Of a stretch of 22,693 nt of DNA, positions 1 to 7,222 are shown in pieces. The position numbers and the translations under genes are program-made. How positions within the stretch are numbered: the stretch's first letter is position 1; the number at the start of each line of letters is the position of its first letter. Origin of the DNA: Planctomycetaceae bacterium UBA4732 (GTDB lineage Bacteria; Planctomycetota; Planctomycetia; Gemmatales; Gemmataceae); NCBI GenBank assembly GCA_002404095.1, contig DHJA01000169.1, positions 24,626 through 47,318 on the forward strand, written 5' to 3'. The notes beneath the pieces were generated by a model, which saw only the letters and a program-made list of their open reading frames with translations, did no database searches and was not told where the DNA came from.

Positions 1-1752
1 GCTTACGCGACCCGGCTCGCCAGGAATCGTGAAATCGTAGATAAGAAACGTACTGGTCCGTGCGACAGGTCGATGCGTCGCCAGGAATTCCTGTGCCAGC
101 CGAGCGGCCGGCGGCACGGCGGACGAGATCAGGCAACCGTGAACCAACGTAGTGCTGACCGCCACCCGGCGACCCTTGACATAGGGCGCCACGTCCTCGG
201 GTTTCTCCAGCGGCAGGTCTTGCAGACGCAACGGCCGCATCGGCAGACGGCTCAACGCGGGATCGGAGCCGAAATACCATACGTCCAGCGCTTCCGAACC
301 CTGGCGCCGCTGCCAGCGGGCCAGTTCCTTGAGTCCTTGTCCCCAGTCCCAGTTGGCGTCGCTCACCAAACGGTCGCCGTTGGCCGGGTTTCCCCAAAAT
401 CGGTTGACGTAACATAGACCGTTCGGCCATACACTCCAGGAAGCGGTCGCCGACCAGAAGACCGCGCCGGCACAGCCGGCGACGACGACGCGGCCTCGCC
501 ATCCGAAGCCGAACGACCGTACCGCGTTGACGGCCGCGGTGGATATGCCTACCACGCCCAAAACCACCAAAGGTAGTACTAGCCGGACGCCGATTTGCAC
601 TTTCGCGTTCAGGCTAAACAACAGCATCGCCGCGGCGCACAAGACGGCCCAATTCCGCAGCGTTCGGGCGCGCACCACCAGCAGCAGCAACGGGGCCAAT
701 AACAGCGGTTCCGTGAGCTTGACGCTTAACACGGCGGGGAAGTAGTACCACAACGACCGCGCATCGGTTTGGCCGAGGATGTAGACGCCGTGGCCGCGAA
801 TGCTATGCGTCACCTGATGGACGATGCCCTCGCCGGCGTTGCTAAAGACACGTGCGTGTTCAAAGAACCACACCATCGCCGTCGCGCCCGGCCCTTGCGG
901 TAGGCTCCGCGCCCAGGCCAGACCGGACGCCTCCGGCTGCCAATCGCATCCGCAGTAAACGAACACCAGCGCCATGCTCAGGAATACGATCTGCGTGAGA
1001 TCACCACGGAACGTGCCGCGCGCCGGAGCGCGCCACAGGGCGGCCCAAATGTCTTTGCCGCGGACCTTGGCGTCGCCGTCCCATAGCGGCGCCAGGCGGC
1101 GTTCCGCCTCGATCACAATCAGACAGAGACCGCCGAAGACCAGTCCCGACGCCTTGGCGAGAACGGCAGCTGCAAACCATAACGCAGGCCAACCGACGCG
1201 CCTCAGCCACGGTCCATCGCGGCCGGCGCGGAAATGGACCACCAACGCCAACAGACACGCGGAAACGGCCACGTCGGTCGTGGCCAGGGCGGCATTGGCC
1301 AGGAAACTCGGTTCGCAGGCGAGCAGTGCGACGGCCAAGCGTCCGGCCCACGATCCGCCAAGCGAGTAGGCCGCTCGCCATGCGTAGAACAGCAGCAGCC
1401 ACCAGAATACGAGCGCGGAAGCCCTGGCCCACGGCAACAGCTTGTCGAGATGGTTGAGCGGATCGACGCGGACGCCGCGCCAGGTTTCCCAAAGGTAGAG
1501 CGGCAATGTCTCTACATCGACTGGCAACGGCATGGTGCCGAGCTTCATCAGGCCGGAAGTGCTGCCGGTGTGCCAGCGTTCAAGGCCGCGTTGGACGTAA
1601 ATCGGTTCGTCGAAGGTGGCGCCGAGTTGAGACGCCGCCGTCACGCACCAGAGCGAGGAGACGATGGCCCAAAACAGGAACCAGACGGCGTCGAAGAGTA
1701 GGGCCGAGCGCGGGAGGGCCGCGGTTTGTCGGGGCGGTAGGCTGTCAGGCAT
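1..1752 (-). CDS. PMT/ArnT-like integral membrane glycosyltransferase (partial, 3' end beyond left edge)
   Basis: An uninterrupted reading frame of 584 codons starts at the ATG at 1752 and runs off the left edge with no stop. GGAGG at 1761-1765, 8 nt upstream, fixes the start. The protein is rich in hydrophobic segments (about residues 20-40, 112-128, 155-172, 188-214 and more). The first periplasmic loop carries FDEP (D48-E49), matching the acidic residue pair of the PMT/ArnT glycosyltransferase superfamily. A later segment, EPSFLANAALATTD (about 147-160), resembles the TTD region of the same proteins. Known members transfer sugars from polyprenyl-phosphate donors to proteins or lipids at the outer face of the inner membrane. 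Substrate and donor cannot be read from the sequence. A second, shorter member of the superfamily lies on the other strand at 3702-5102. Superfamily assignment is good; specificity is unknown. Confidence 0.82.
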   Translation of the reverse strand, partial: MPDSLPPRQTAALPRSALLFDAVWFLFWAIVSSLWCVTAASQLGATFDEPIYVQRGLERWHTGSTSGLMKLGTMPLPVDVETLPLYLWETWRGVRVDPLNHLDKLLPWARASALVFWWLLLFYAWRAAYSLGGSWAGRLAVALLACEPSFLANAALATTDVAVSACLLALVVHFRAGRDGPWLRRVGWPALWFAAAVLAKASGLVFGGLCLIVIEAERRLAPLWDGDAKVRGKDIWAALWRAPARGTFRGDLTQIVFLSMALVFVYCGCDWQPEASGLAWARSLPQGPGATAMVWFFEHARVFSNAGEGIVHQVTHSIRGHGVYILGQTDARSLWYYFPAVLSVKLTEPLLLAPLLLLVVRARTLRNWAVLCAAAMLLFSLNAKVQIGVRLVLPLVVLGVVGISTAAVNAVRSFGFGWRGRVVVAGCAGAVFWSATASWSVWPNGLCYVNRFWGNPANGDRLVSDANWDWGQGLKELARWQRRQGSEALDVWYFGSDPALSRLPMRPLRLQDLPLEKPEDVAPYVKGRRVAVSTTLVHGCLISSAVPPAARLAQEFLATHRPVARTSTFLIYDFTIPGEPGRVS

Positions 1753-1851
1753 TGTTGCGGCCTCCTTGCCGCGGCCGAGGACGCGGGCAGGAAAACCATA
1801 TGCGATTGTCCCGCCCGGTAACAAGGGCAACTGTCAGGTGGTTGCGTCCCC

Positions 1852-1917
1852 GTTTGTCCTATAAGTCCCATAAGTCCTATAGGACTTATGGGACTTTATA
1901 GGACTTATGGGACAAAC
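1852..1917. repeat. A+T-rich nested palindrome built from a 15-nt unit
   Basis: Positions 1863-1896 form a perfect 34-bp palindrome centred on CCTATAGG. The unit TAGGACTTATGGGAC occurs directly at 1880 and 1899 (period 19) and inverted at 1865-1879. Outer arms GTTTGTCC (1852-1859) and GGACAAAC (1910-1917) pair with each other. It lies between the stop of the DUF1559 gene and the start of the glycosyltransferase gene, both on the minus strand, so it could end transcription of the former, although no T-run follows. Its composition contrasts sharply with the GC-rich surroundings. Confidence 0.9.
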
Positions 1918-1940
1918 GGAGACGCCGCCTGCCAGGGAAG

Positions 1941-2861
1941 TCAATACTGGCTTTGATCGACAACTTCGCCGCCCGCCTTCGTCACCAACGCCGCCAGTAC
2001 GCACAGACTAACGCCGCTGGTCAGGAAATGCACCGAACCGTCGGCGAATACCACATTGGCGCCGCTGGTGTGAAAGCTGTACACCTCGCTGTCGTTGGAG
2101 CAGTTGAGGGCGCACGGGCCGGGCGTACTGCCGTCCGGGTTGGAGCCGTCGATGCTGAAAGCCGCGCCGGGGTCGGCCCAACCGCCTTCCTTTTTGAGGG
2201 TAGGCAACAGCTTGCCGCCCGCCGCGTACCACTGCGGCCGGCCCGCGTCCTCCGCGATCAAGATGCTACTGGAAGTGCCGTCCGTGATGTCGGCGAAGCG
2301 CGTCGGGTTGTTGCGCACGATCGTACCGACGATGCGCGGGTCGTCCGGGTTAGTAGTGCTGTACTGGAAGCATTTGAACGCCACGAACGTCTTGAGGGCG
2401 CTGACGGAACTGTAATCGCCGCAGGCGCGCGGGGCCGTGCTGCCGCCGGGCGACGAAGGCGTCGTGTCAAACCGATTACCCATCGGCGTGCTGGAGCAGT
2501 TGTAGATTTTCATCTGGAACGCGATGGCCGGCTGGTTGAGCGGGTTGTTCCAGTCCACGGTGTAATTGTACATCTTGAAGACGTTATCCTGCTCGATGTA
2601 CGGCAGGAGGGCAGCGGTCCAGGAGTGTTGCGGCGTGGTGGTGACGCGGCCGACGGGGAAGGCGCCACGGGAGCTTTCGTAGTTCATAAAGCCCAGGCCG
2701 ATCTGCTTGAGATTGTTGGAGCAGGACATACGCGAGGCGGCCTTGCGCACTTTCTGCACGGCCGGCAGTAACAGGCCGATAAGGACGGCGATGATGGCGA
2801 TCACGACGAGCAACTCGATCAGCGTGAACGCCTTGGTTCGGGCACGGTTCGGCAAACGCAT
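1941..2861 (-). CDS. DUF1559 prepilin-like protein with H-X9-DG domain
   Basis: A 306-residue protein. The start at 2861 is chosen over an upstream in-frame codon at 2921 because GGAGG lies 8 nt before it and because it gives a typical type IV prepilin leader: a short basic stretch, then [14 protein letters not shown], with the conserved Glu at +5 of the mature protein (residue 16). [12 protein letters not shown] (about 46-57) begins the DUF1559 domain. The C-terminus has [17 protein letters not shown], in which His and Asp-Gly are separated by nine residues, the prepilin-associated H-X9-DG signature. Such proteins are very numerous in planctomycetes and are thought to be pseudopilin-like surface or periplasmic proteins; their exact role is not established. 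The gene lies 56 nt downstream of the lipoprotein gene on the same strand and is probably cotranscribed with it. Confidence 0.93.
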   Translation of the reverse strand: MRLPNRARTKAFTLIELLVVIAIIAVLIGLLLPAVQKVRKAASRMSCSNNLKQIGLGFMNYESSRGAFPVGRVTTTPQHSWTAALLPYIEQDNVFKMYNYTVDWNNPLNQPAIAFQMKIYNCSSTPMGNRFDTTPSSPGGSTAPRACGDYSSVSALKTFVAFKCFQYSTTNPDDPRIVGTIVRNNPTRFADITDGTSSSILIAEDAGRPQWYAAGGKLLPTLKKEGGWADPGAAFSIDGSNPDGSTPGPCALNCSNDSEVYSFHTSGANVVFADGSVHFLTSGVSLCVLAALVTKAGGEVVDQSQY

Positions 2862-2917
2862 GACAAAAACCTCCGAATGAGAATAAAAACGATACGAAGA
2901 GTCTGTTACGATCTTTC

Positions 2918-3376
2918 TCATCGCTCCTGCGCACGAGTAGTAAGGCTGGCGGCGGCCTCACGAGTCAGCTGGAACGGCGGTAATTCCGTCGGCCCTTCCT
3001 TGACCTCGGCCTGGAGGGAAGTCGTGGCCGCCGCCGCGTATTTGCCGAGCGGGGCGACAGCGCCGTCGTCGCCCGATTCGGACTTCTTTTCCCAATAAAT
3101 AGTGACGGCGTACTTGCCGGCGGGTGCGCCGTCATTGGTCTTGTAAGTCGAGATTTGGAAGGAGCCGTCGTCGCCGACCTGGGCGCGCGGCTGATCGCCC
3201 TTGGTGAAGTCCTTGTTGTCGGCGGGGGGATAAAAGATGACGTAGGCGCCCTTGGCGGGCTGGCCGTCAAAGAAGACTTTGCCGTGGACGGGAAACACCT
3301 TCTTTGCGGCGGGGCCGCACGAAGCGCAGGCCAGCGCGGTGGCGGCGATCAGACAGACGGTGAAGAAGCGAGGCAT
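2918..3376 (-). CDS. Small lipoprotein with carboxypeptidase-regulatory/transthyretin-like fold
   Basis: A 152-residue protein. The start at 3376 is supported by AAGGAG 7 nt upstream and gives a leader [20 protein letters not shown]. Cys20 is the likely lipidated residue, although the lipobox is not canonical. The mature part shows the beta-sandwich pattern seen in many planctomycetal lipoproteins: [21 protein letters not shown] (about 30-50, ending just before the paired prolines), a DDGSF turn (about 69-73), then a [19 protein letters not shown] strand pair (about 78-96). Proteins of this kind are often encoded beside DUF1559 genes, as here, and are probably anchored in the envelope. No enzymatic residues are visible and the molecular role is unknown. 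The reading frame continues upstream to 3478, but that extension has no ribosome-binding site and would bury the signal peptide. Confidence 0.85.
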   Translation of the reverse strand: MPRFFTVCLIAATALACASCGPAAKKVFPVHGKVFFDGQPAKGAYVIFYPPADNKDFTKGDQPRAQVGDDGSFQISTYKTNDGAPAGKYAVTIYWEKKSESGDDGAVAPLGKYAAAATTSLQAEVKEGPTELPPFQLTREAAASLTTRAQER

Positions 3377-3585
3377 CGGTCGGCTCCTTGCTAGGGGATG
3401 GAATGAACATTTCCTCCCTCGGAAAGCCCAGTCTATGGCCGCGCTTTGGTCCTGCGAAGGGGTGTTTGGCAGATTCACCGAAGGCTCTCCGGCGCCTCAT
3501 CGCATCGACACGAATTACTCACGAAACGTGGAAATCAGGCGTAAAATGAAGGCGAGCGGCGAGGCTCTATGCCTGCCATCGGCAT

Positions 3586-3606
3586 CCGCCGGGATAAACC
3601 CGGCGG
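3586..3606. repeat. Perfect 8-bp GC-rich hairpin
   Basis: CCGCCGGG (3586-3593) and CCCGGCGG (3599-3606) pair perfectly around the loop ATAAA. It lies about 95 nt upstream of the glycosyltransferase start and upstream of the candidate promoter, so it is unlikely to be in that mRNA leader. It may be a repeat unit or a terminator for transcription entering from the left. Confidence 0.6.
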
Positions 3607-3629
3607 CTCGCTTGGTGCTCTGATCTCAG

Positions 3630-3658
3630 TTGACCGTCCTTCGCCATTCCGTTATGTC
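3630..3658 (+). promoter_or_regulatory. Candidate sigma70-like promoter for the 3702 gene
   Basis: TTGACC at 3630-3635 and TATGTC at 3653-3658 are 17 nt apart, matching the -35/-10 consensus at 5/6 and 4/6 positions. The gene start is 44 nt downstream. Planctomycete promoters are poorly conserved, so this is tentative. Confidence 0.35.
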
Positions 3659-3701
3659 CGCTCTCTGGACGCCCTGCGGCCATGCACGGAGGCGAACGGA
3701 C

Positions 3702-5102
3702 ATGCCAGCGCGGAATCGGTTGGTCCTCATCGCCTTGTTGGCGCTGGGCCTGGCGCTGCGAGGCTGGCATTACCTGCGCGGTCCGTCGATGTGGCACGAC
3801 GAGGCGGCCGTCGTACTCAACGTCTTGTACAAGAGTTACGGCGAACTGCTGGGGCCGCTGACCTTCCATGAGGCCGCGCCGCCGCTGTTCCTTTGGATGG
3901 AAAAAGCGGTTGCCGCGGCCTTGGGCGATGGCGTATACGCCCTGCGTTTGCCGCTTTTTCTGGCCAGCTGCGCCGCCATGTTGCTTCTGGCGTGGGCCGC
4001 CGGCCGTTTGCTCGAAGCTCGTGCGGTCCCTTGGGCTGTCTTTCTCTTCGCCGTTTCCGAACAACTTTCCTGGCACGCCTGCGAGGCCAAACCCTACGCC
4101 TTCGACGTGCTGGCCGCGACCGTTCTCCTTGCCCTCTACGCCGCCACGCCAGCGGGGCCGTTATGGCGCCGGCTGATCCTCTTTACCCTGCCGGCGCCGA
4201 TCCTGGTTTTCCTGTCTTACCCGGCCTGCTTCCTTTACGGCGGCGTGTTAGCGGCGCTTGCCCCGGCGGTGTGGCGCGAGAAACGAGCCTCGGGGTTCGT
4301 CGCGTATGGACTGCTCGCCGTCACGGTCGGCGGCTCCTTTCTGCTGCTCCTCATCGGCCCCGTCCACGCTCAACACGATGCGGAAGTCGTCTCGTGCTGG
4401 ACGAACGCCTTTCCGGACTGGGATCGGCCGTGGACCGTGCCCGCTTGGACGCTTTTTTCTACCTTTGATATCTTCCGTTATTGTTGTAAACCATTGGGCC
4501 AACTCCTCGTGCCGCTTACGGTACTCGGGGCAGTCGTCCTATGGCGACGTGGGCAACGGCCGCTGGTCGCGTTGCTGATCGTCCCTATCCTGCTGGCTCT
4601 GGCGGCGGCCTTCGCGCACCGCTATCCCTACGGCGGCGCGCGGGTGCTGGTCTACGCGGCGCCGGCCCTTGTTCTTCTCATCGCCACCGGCACGCCCGTC
4701 GCCTGGGATTGGTTGCGACGATATCATCGACTGGCGCCGGCCGCGCTGGCGTTACTCTTCTTGCCGCCGTTAATTGCCGCGGGACGCGCGTCCGTCTTTT
4801 CCTGGCCGCGCGCGGACACGGCCGGCGCCGCCGCCTACGTTTTGGCCCACCGCCAGACGACGGACCTTGTTGAGGGCAACGACTGGACGCATCAGTATTA
4901 TTTCCGCCGACTCGGATCAGCGTTCCAGCCTACCGCGGTTGCCGATACGACGGCGGGGCGGTGCTGGATCGTGTACACGGAAGAACGTCCTTCGGCGGAG
5001 CGGCTACCGGCCGCGATGGGTCAAGGTCCGGCCGGATGGGTCGCCGTGGAGCGGCGCGAATTTGATTTCACGACCGTGCTGCTGTTGGAGCGACGACCGT
5101 AG
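3702..5102 (+). CDS. PMT/ArnT-like integral membrane glycosyltransferase
   Basis: A 466-residue protein. The ATG at 3702 is preferred to the in-frame codon at 3630 because GGAGG at 3688-3692 precedes it by 9 nt and because the N-terminus then begins directly with a membrane segment. Many hydrophobic helices follow. The first extracytoplasmic loop has MWHDEA (D33-E34), the acidic pair of the family. HEAAPPLF (about 56-63) and EAKPYAFD (about 128-135) are further conserved-looking motifs of the PMT_2 group. The last 90 or so residues form a soluble extracytoplasmic tail. Reaction by family: transfer of a sugar from a polyprenyl-phosphate carrier on the outer side of the cytoplasmic membrane. 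The acceptor is unknown. No sugar-nucleotide or polysaccharide genes adjoin it to suggest a pathway. Confidence 0.85.
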   Translation: MPARNRLVLIALLALGLALRGWHYLRGPSMWHDEAAVVLNVLYKSYGELLGPLTFHEAAPPLFLWMEKAVAAALGDGVYALRLPLFLASCAAMLLLAWAAGRLLEARAVPWAVFLFAVSEQLSWHACEAKPYAFDVLAATVLLALYAATPAGPLWRRLILFTLPAPILVFLSYPACFLYGGVLAALAPAVWREKRASGFVAYGLLAVTVGGSFLLLLIGPVHAQHDAEVVSCWTNAFPDWDRPWTVPAWTLFSTFDIFRYCCKPLGQLLVPLTVLGAVVLWRRGQRPLVALLIVPILLALAAAFAHRYPYGGARVLVYAAPALVLLIATGTPVAWDWLRRYHRLAPAALALLFLPPLIAAGRASVFSWPRADTAGAAAYVLAHRQTTDLVEGNDWTHQYYFRRLGSAFQPTAVADTTAGRCWIVYTEERPSAERLPAAMGQGPAGWVAVERREFDFTTVLLLERRP

Positions 5103-5148
5103 GTGAGCGGCCATTGTTTTTTCGCGGGAACAGGATGTAAGAGTTTAA

Positions 5149-5436
5149 TCAAGGCAGAGGCAGTATCTCATGGACCAGCTTTTCGATAAACAATCGCTCT
5201 GGCGCGGTCGCGTCATCCACCCAGAACTCCAGCCGATGCCACGAGCCGCTGTCGGCGAAGCCGAGTCGAAACAAGAAGTAGGATTCAGGCTCGTCGGGGG
5301 CGCGCGACCTACGCAATCGTTCGGCCTGCGCGGGTAACGAATGGTGAAGAGCGACTAGAACCATTACCAAACCCTGCGCGATAAACCGCAAGCGCCGATT
5401 GTGGCGCTCATGTGTGGCGGAACGACGGTATTCCAT
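5149..5436 (-). CDS. Hypothetical protein, possible exported or membrane-associated small protein
   Basis: A 95-residue protein if it starts at the ATG at 5436, 10 nt after the stop of the gene upstream; AAGGA lies 14 nt before this ATG, farther than ideal. The same frame continues back to 5508 inside the upstream gene, so a longer form is possible. The N-terminus is strongly basic (Arg at about residues 4, 5, 11, 14, 15 and 17), followed by a hydrophobic stretch FIAQGLVMVLVAL and then SLPAQA, together resembling a signal peptide. The remainder contains RLGFADSGSWHRLEFWVDD and ends in FIEKLVHEILPLP. I do not recognise the family. Spacing to the upstream gene implies cotranscription. It converges on the glycosyltransferase gene, with 46 nt between the stops. 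Confidence 0.55.
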   Translation of the reverse strand: MEYRRSATHERHNRRLRFIAQGLVMVLVALHHSLPAQAERLRRSRAPDEPESYFLFRLGFADSGSWHRLEFWVDDATAPERLFIEKLVHEILPLP

Positions 5437-5446
5437 TCCATTGAAG

Positions 5447-6043
5447 TTATTCCTTAACGAGCGGCCCGCCCTGTAGCACTCGGTTGAGAACGTCTTCCAC
5501 ATATTCATATTCCCCTCTCTCGAATTCCGCTCGCCGTTCCTCAGCGGATTGGCGCGGTTCGTCCCACGCCGGTGCTGGAAACGGAGAAATCAACCACTCG
5601 CAAAGGGCGACCACCGCCTCCCTCAACTGAATAAGCGCCTGGATCGACTCGTCCAGCGGCTTGAGGTCAAAGGCATCGAGCGATGTTTCTGAGGCTTTCA
5701 ACGCCCGATCTCGGACGCGGCCGGCAAGTTGTAGTTGGTGGTCCACGATCCCCAGGAATTCGGTGTAAAACTCATGGATGTCCTCAATGGGCCGCGCCGT
5801 CCATCGCCGCTGTCCCCTATCGAACGCCGCCTTGAGGCGGCCGGACGAGCGCACGCAATCCTCAATTAACCATTGTTCCTCTTGGGAAAGGGCATCCGAA
5901 TCTTCGATGGTCGGACCCAAGCAATCCAGCGCGCGGCTCAACCCCTCGGTTTGCGCCTTTCGGGAGAGGATAACAGCGTTTCGCGAATGGCACAGCGCCT
6001 CGTTTTGCGCCTTGAGGGAGAGGATAAGAATGTTCTCAGTCAT
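5447..6043 (-). CDS. Hypothetical acidic, helical protein with N-terminal tandem repeat
   Basis: A 198-residue protein. The ATG at 6043 has GAGG 8 nt upstream and is preferred to the upstream codon at 6124, which would overlap the end of pyrD. Residues 7-18 and 25-36 are two copies of an ILSxKAQxExLx unit, 18 residues apart; the repeat is also visible in the DNA (about 30 of 36 bases identical). The rest is predicted to be largely alpha-helical and rich in Glu, Arg and Leu, with a Trp/Pro-rich segment near 160-170 and an acidic C-terminal helix. I see no catalytic motif, membrane segment or signal peptide, so it is probably cytoplasmic. It lies 50 nt downstream of pyrD and 10 nt upstream of the 95-residue gene, so the three may share a transcript. 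Function unknown; a regulator or antitoxin-like role is only a guess. Confidence 0.7.
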   Translation of the reverse strand: MTENILILSLKAQNEALCHSRNAVILSRKAQTEGLSRALDCLGPTIEDSDALSQEEQWLIEDCVRSSGRLKAAFDRGQRRWTARPIEDIHEFYTEFLGIVDHQLQLAGRVRDRALKASETSLDAFDLKPLDESIQALIQLREAVVALCEWLISPFPAPAWDEPRQSAEERRAEFERGEYEYVEDVLNRVLQGGPLVKE

Positions 6044-6093
6044 TATATCAACCTCTATCTTTACTTCCTGGCGATCCTGAACAACATCAAGTC

Positions 6094-7026
6094 CTATTTT
6101 AAGCGTTCCCCGGCCTGGACGCAATTCAAAGTGCCCACAACCTCGCCCACGCTCGCGGCCCCGAGTTGGGTCAACGCCGCTGGCAACTCCTCGACCACGC
6201 GAACCGACGCCGTGGGATCGTAGAAGTTGACCGTGCCCAGCTGCACCGCGCTCGCCCCTGCAACCAGAAATTCCATCACGTCATCAAGCGTCGCGATGCC
6301 GCCGCCGCCGATAATTGGGATGTTGACACTCCGCGCTGTCCGCCATACCAACCGCAGCGCCAACGGCTTGATCGCCGGCCCACTCAGGCCGCCGGTCACA
6401 TTTCCAAGGATCGGCCGGCGCCGCCTCCAGTCCACCGCCATGCCTACGAAGGTATTCACCAGCGATACGGCGTCGGCGCCGCCATCGGCCGCTGCCTGGG
6501 CGATGGGCACAATGTCCGTGACGTTCGGCGTGAGCTTGGCGATCAGCGGCAGGGGACAAACCGCGCGCACCCGTTGCACCACGCGCCGCGTTGTCTCCGG
6601 GTCCACGGCGAAATCGACGCCGCCGGATACGTTCGGACACGATAGGTTCAGCTCCAGCGCCGCCAGACCCGGTTCGCGCCCAATCATCTCCGCCATGTCC
6701 ACGAATTCCTGCTCATTTTTGCCGGCGATGTTGGCGATGATGGCCGTCGGCAGCGTGCGCAGATACGGCAGGTGATGGCTGATGAAGTGTTCGATGCCGT
6801 CGTTGTCGAGGCCGATGGCGTTGAGCATTCCCGACGGCGTTTCGACGGTGCGCGGCGGCGGATTGCCGGCGCGCGGCTGGCGCGTCACCGTCTTGGGAAT
6901 GACGCCGCCAAGCCGGGCGAAATCGACCACGCCGGCCATCTCCCGCGCGTAGCCGAACGTGCCCGATGCGACGAGAACGGGATTGCGAAGCTGCAATCGG
7001 CCGAGGGCGACGGATAGGTCAGGCAT
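6094..7026 (-). CDS. pyrD: Dihydroorotate dehydrogenase, class 1B catalytic subunit
   Basis: A 310-residue FMN enzyme that oxidises dihydroorotate to orotate, the fourth step of de novo pyrimidine synthesis, in the cytoplasm. The start at 7026 has GAGG 10 nt upstream and gives [20 protein letters not shown], a typical N-terminus; an in-frame codon at 7104 adds 26 unsupported residues. Visible signatures are SGTFGYA (21-27), [20 protein letters not shown] (58-77), ELNLSCPNV (125-133) with catalytic Cys130, and the FMN-phosphate-binding IIGGGGI (238-244). A Cys rather than Ser as catalytic base places it in class 1, and length and N-terminal sequence match the PyrDB type, which normally works with the iron-sulphur/FAD subunit PyrK and NAD+. 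No pyrK is present in the window. It is divergent from the secretin gene and followed closely by two genes of unknown function. Confidence 0.96.
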   Translation of the reverse strand: MPDLSVALGRLQLRNPVLVASGTFGYAREMAGVVDFARLGGVIPKTVTRQPRAGNPPPRTVETPSGMLNAIGLDNDGIEHFISHHLPYLRTLPTAIIANIAGKNEQEFVDMAEMIGREPGLAALELNLSCPNVSGGVDFAVDPETTRRVVQRVRAVCPLPLIAKLTPNVTDIVPIAQAAADGGADAVSLVNTFVGMAVDWRRRRPILGNVTGGLSGPAIKPLALRLVWRTARSVNIPIIGGGGIATLDDVMEFLVAGASAVQLGTVNFYDPTASVRVVEELPAALTQLGAASVGEVVGTLNCVQAGERLK

Positions 7027-7168
7027 CGTGGTTTGGCCTCGTAACGCGGATCGCGCGACGGCGAACGATAGGGAAGAAGGAGCTTCTGTAGAGACATTGT
7101 ACAAGCCGTTTGATTAGGCGGTTTGGTATTGCCCGCTTGAACGGACCGGATATGTTGCCGCATCCCGT

Positions 7169-7194
7169 GGGGAAGGCTTTCGATGGCCTTCCCC
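7169..7194 (+). repeat. 9-bp hairpin upstream of the secretin-like gene
   Basis: GGGGAAGGC (7169-7177) and GCCTTCCCC (7186-7194) pair perfectly around an 8-nt loop, 28 nt before the start codon at 7223. It would probably lie in the mRNA leader and could affect stability or translation, or it could end transcription coming from further left. No T-run follows. Confidence 0.55.
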
Positions 7195-7222
7195 TCCGCA
7201 CCGAAAATCCCGGGAGGCGTCT

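Larger units (their letters stand above)
3377..3701. other. 325-nt divergent intergenic region
   Basis: This gap separates the divergently read lipoprotein (-) and glycosyltransferase (+) genes. I find no convincing gene in it. It holds a hairpin at 3586-3606 and a weak sigma70-like promoter at 3630-3658, each listed separately. Confidence 0.6.

Noticed and set aside
1852..1917. CRISPR array
   Set aside because: Units are about 19 nt apart with essentially no spacers, are partly inverted, and no cas genes are present.
1953..2771. Plus-strand open frame of 272 codons opposite the DUF1559 gene
   Set aside because: The minus strand encodes an unmistakable DUF1559 protein; the opposite translation is low-complexity and Arg/Ala/Val-rich.
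5149..6043. Type II toxin-antitoxin pair
   Set aside because: The order and spacing would fit, but neither protein shows recognisable antitoxin DNA-binding or toxin motifs, and the larger one is too long for a usual antitoxin. Left as unknown.
7027..7222. Promoters in the divergent pyrD/secretin gap
   Set aside because: A TACAAT-like hexamer exists on the minus strand near 7104 but has no acceptable -35, and nothing convincing is visible on the plus strand.
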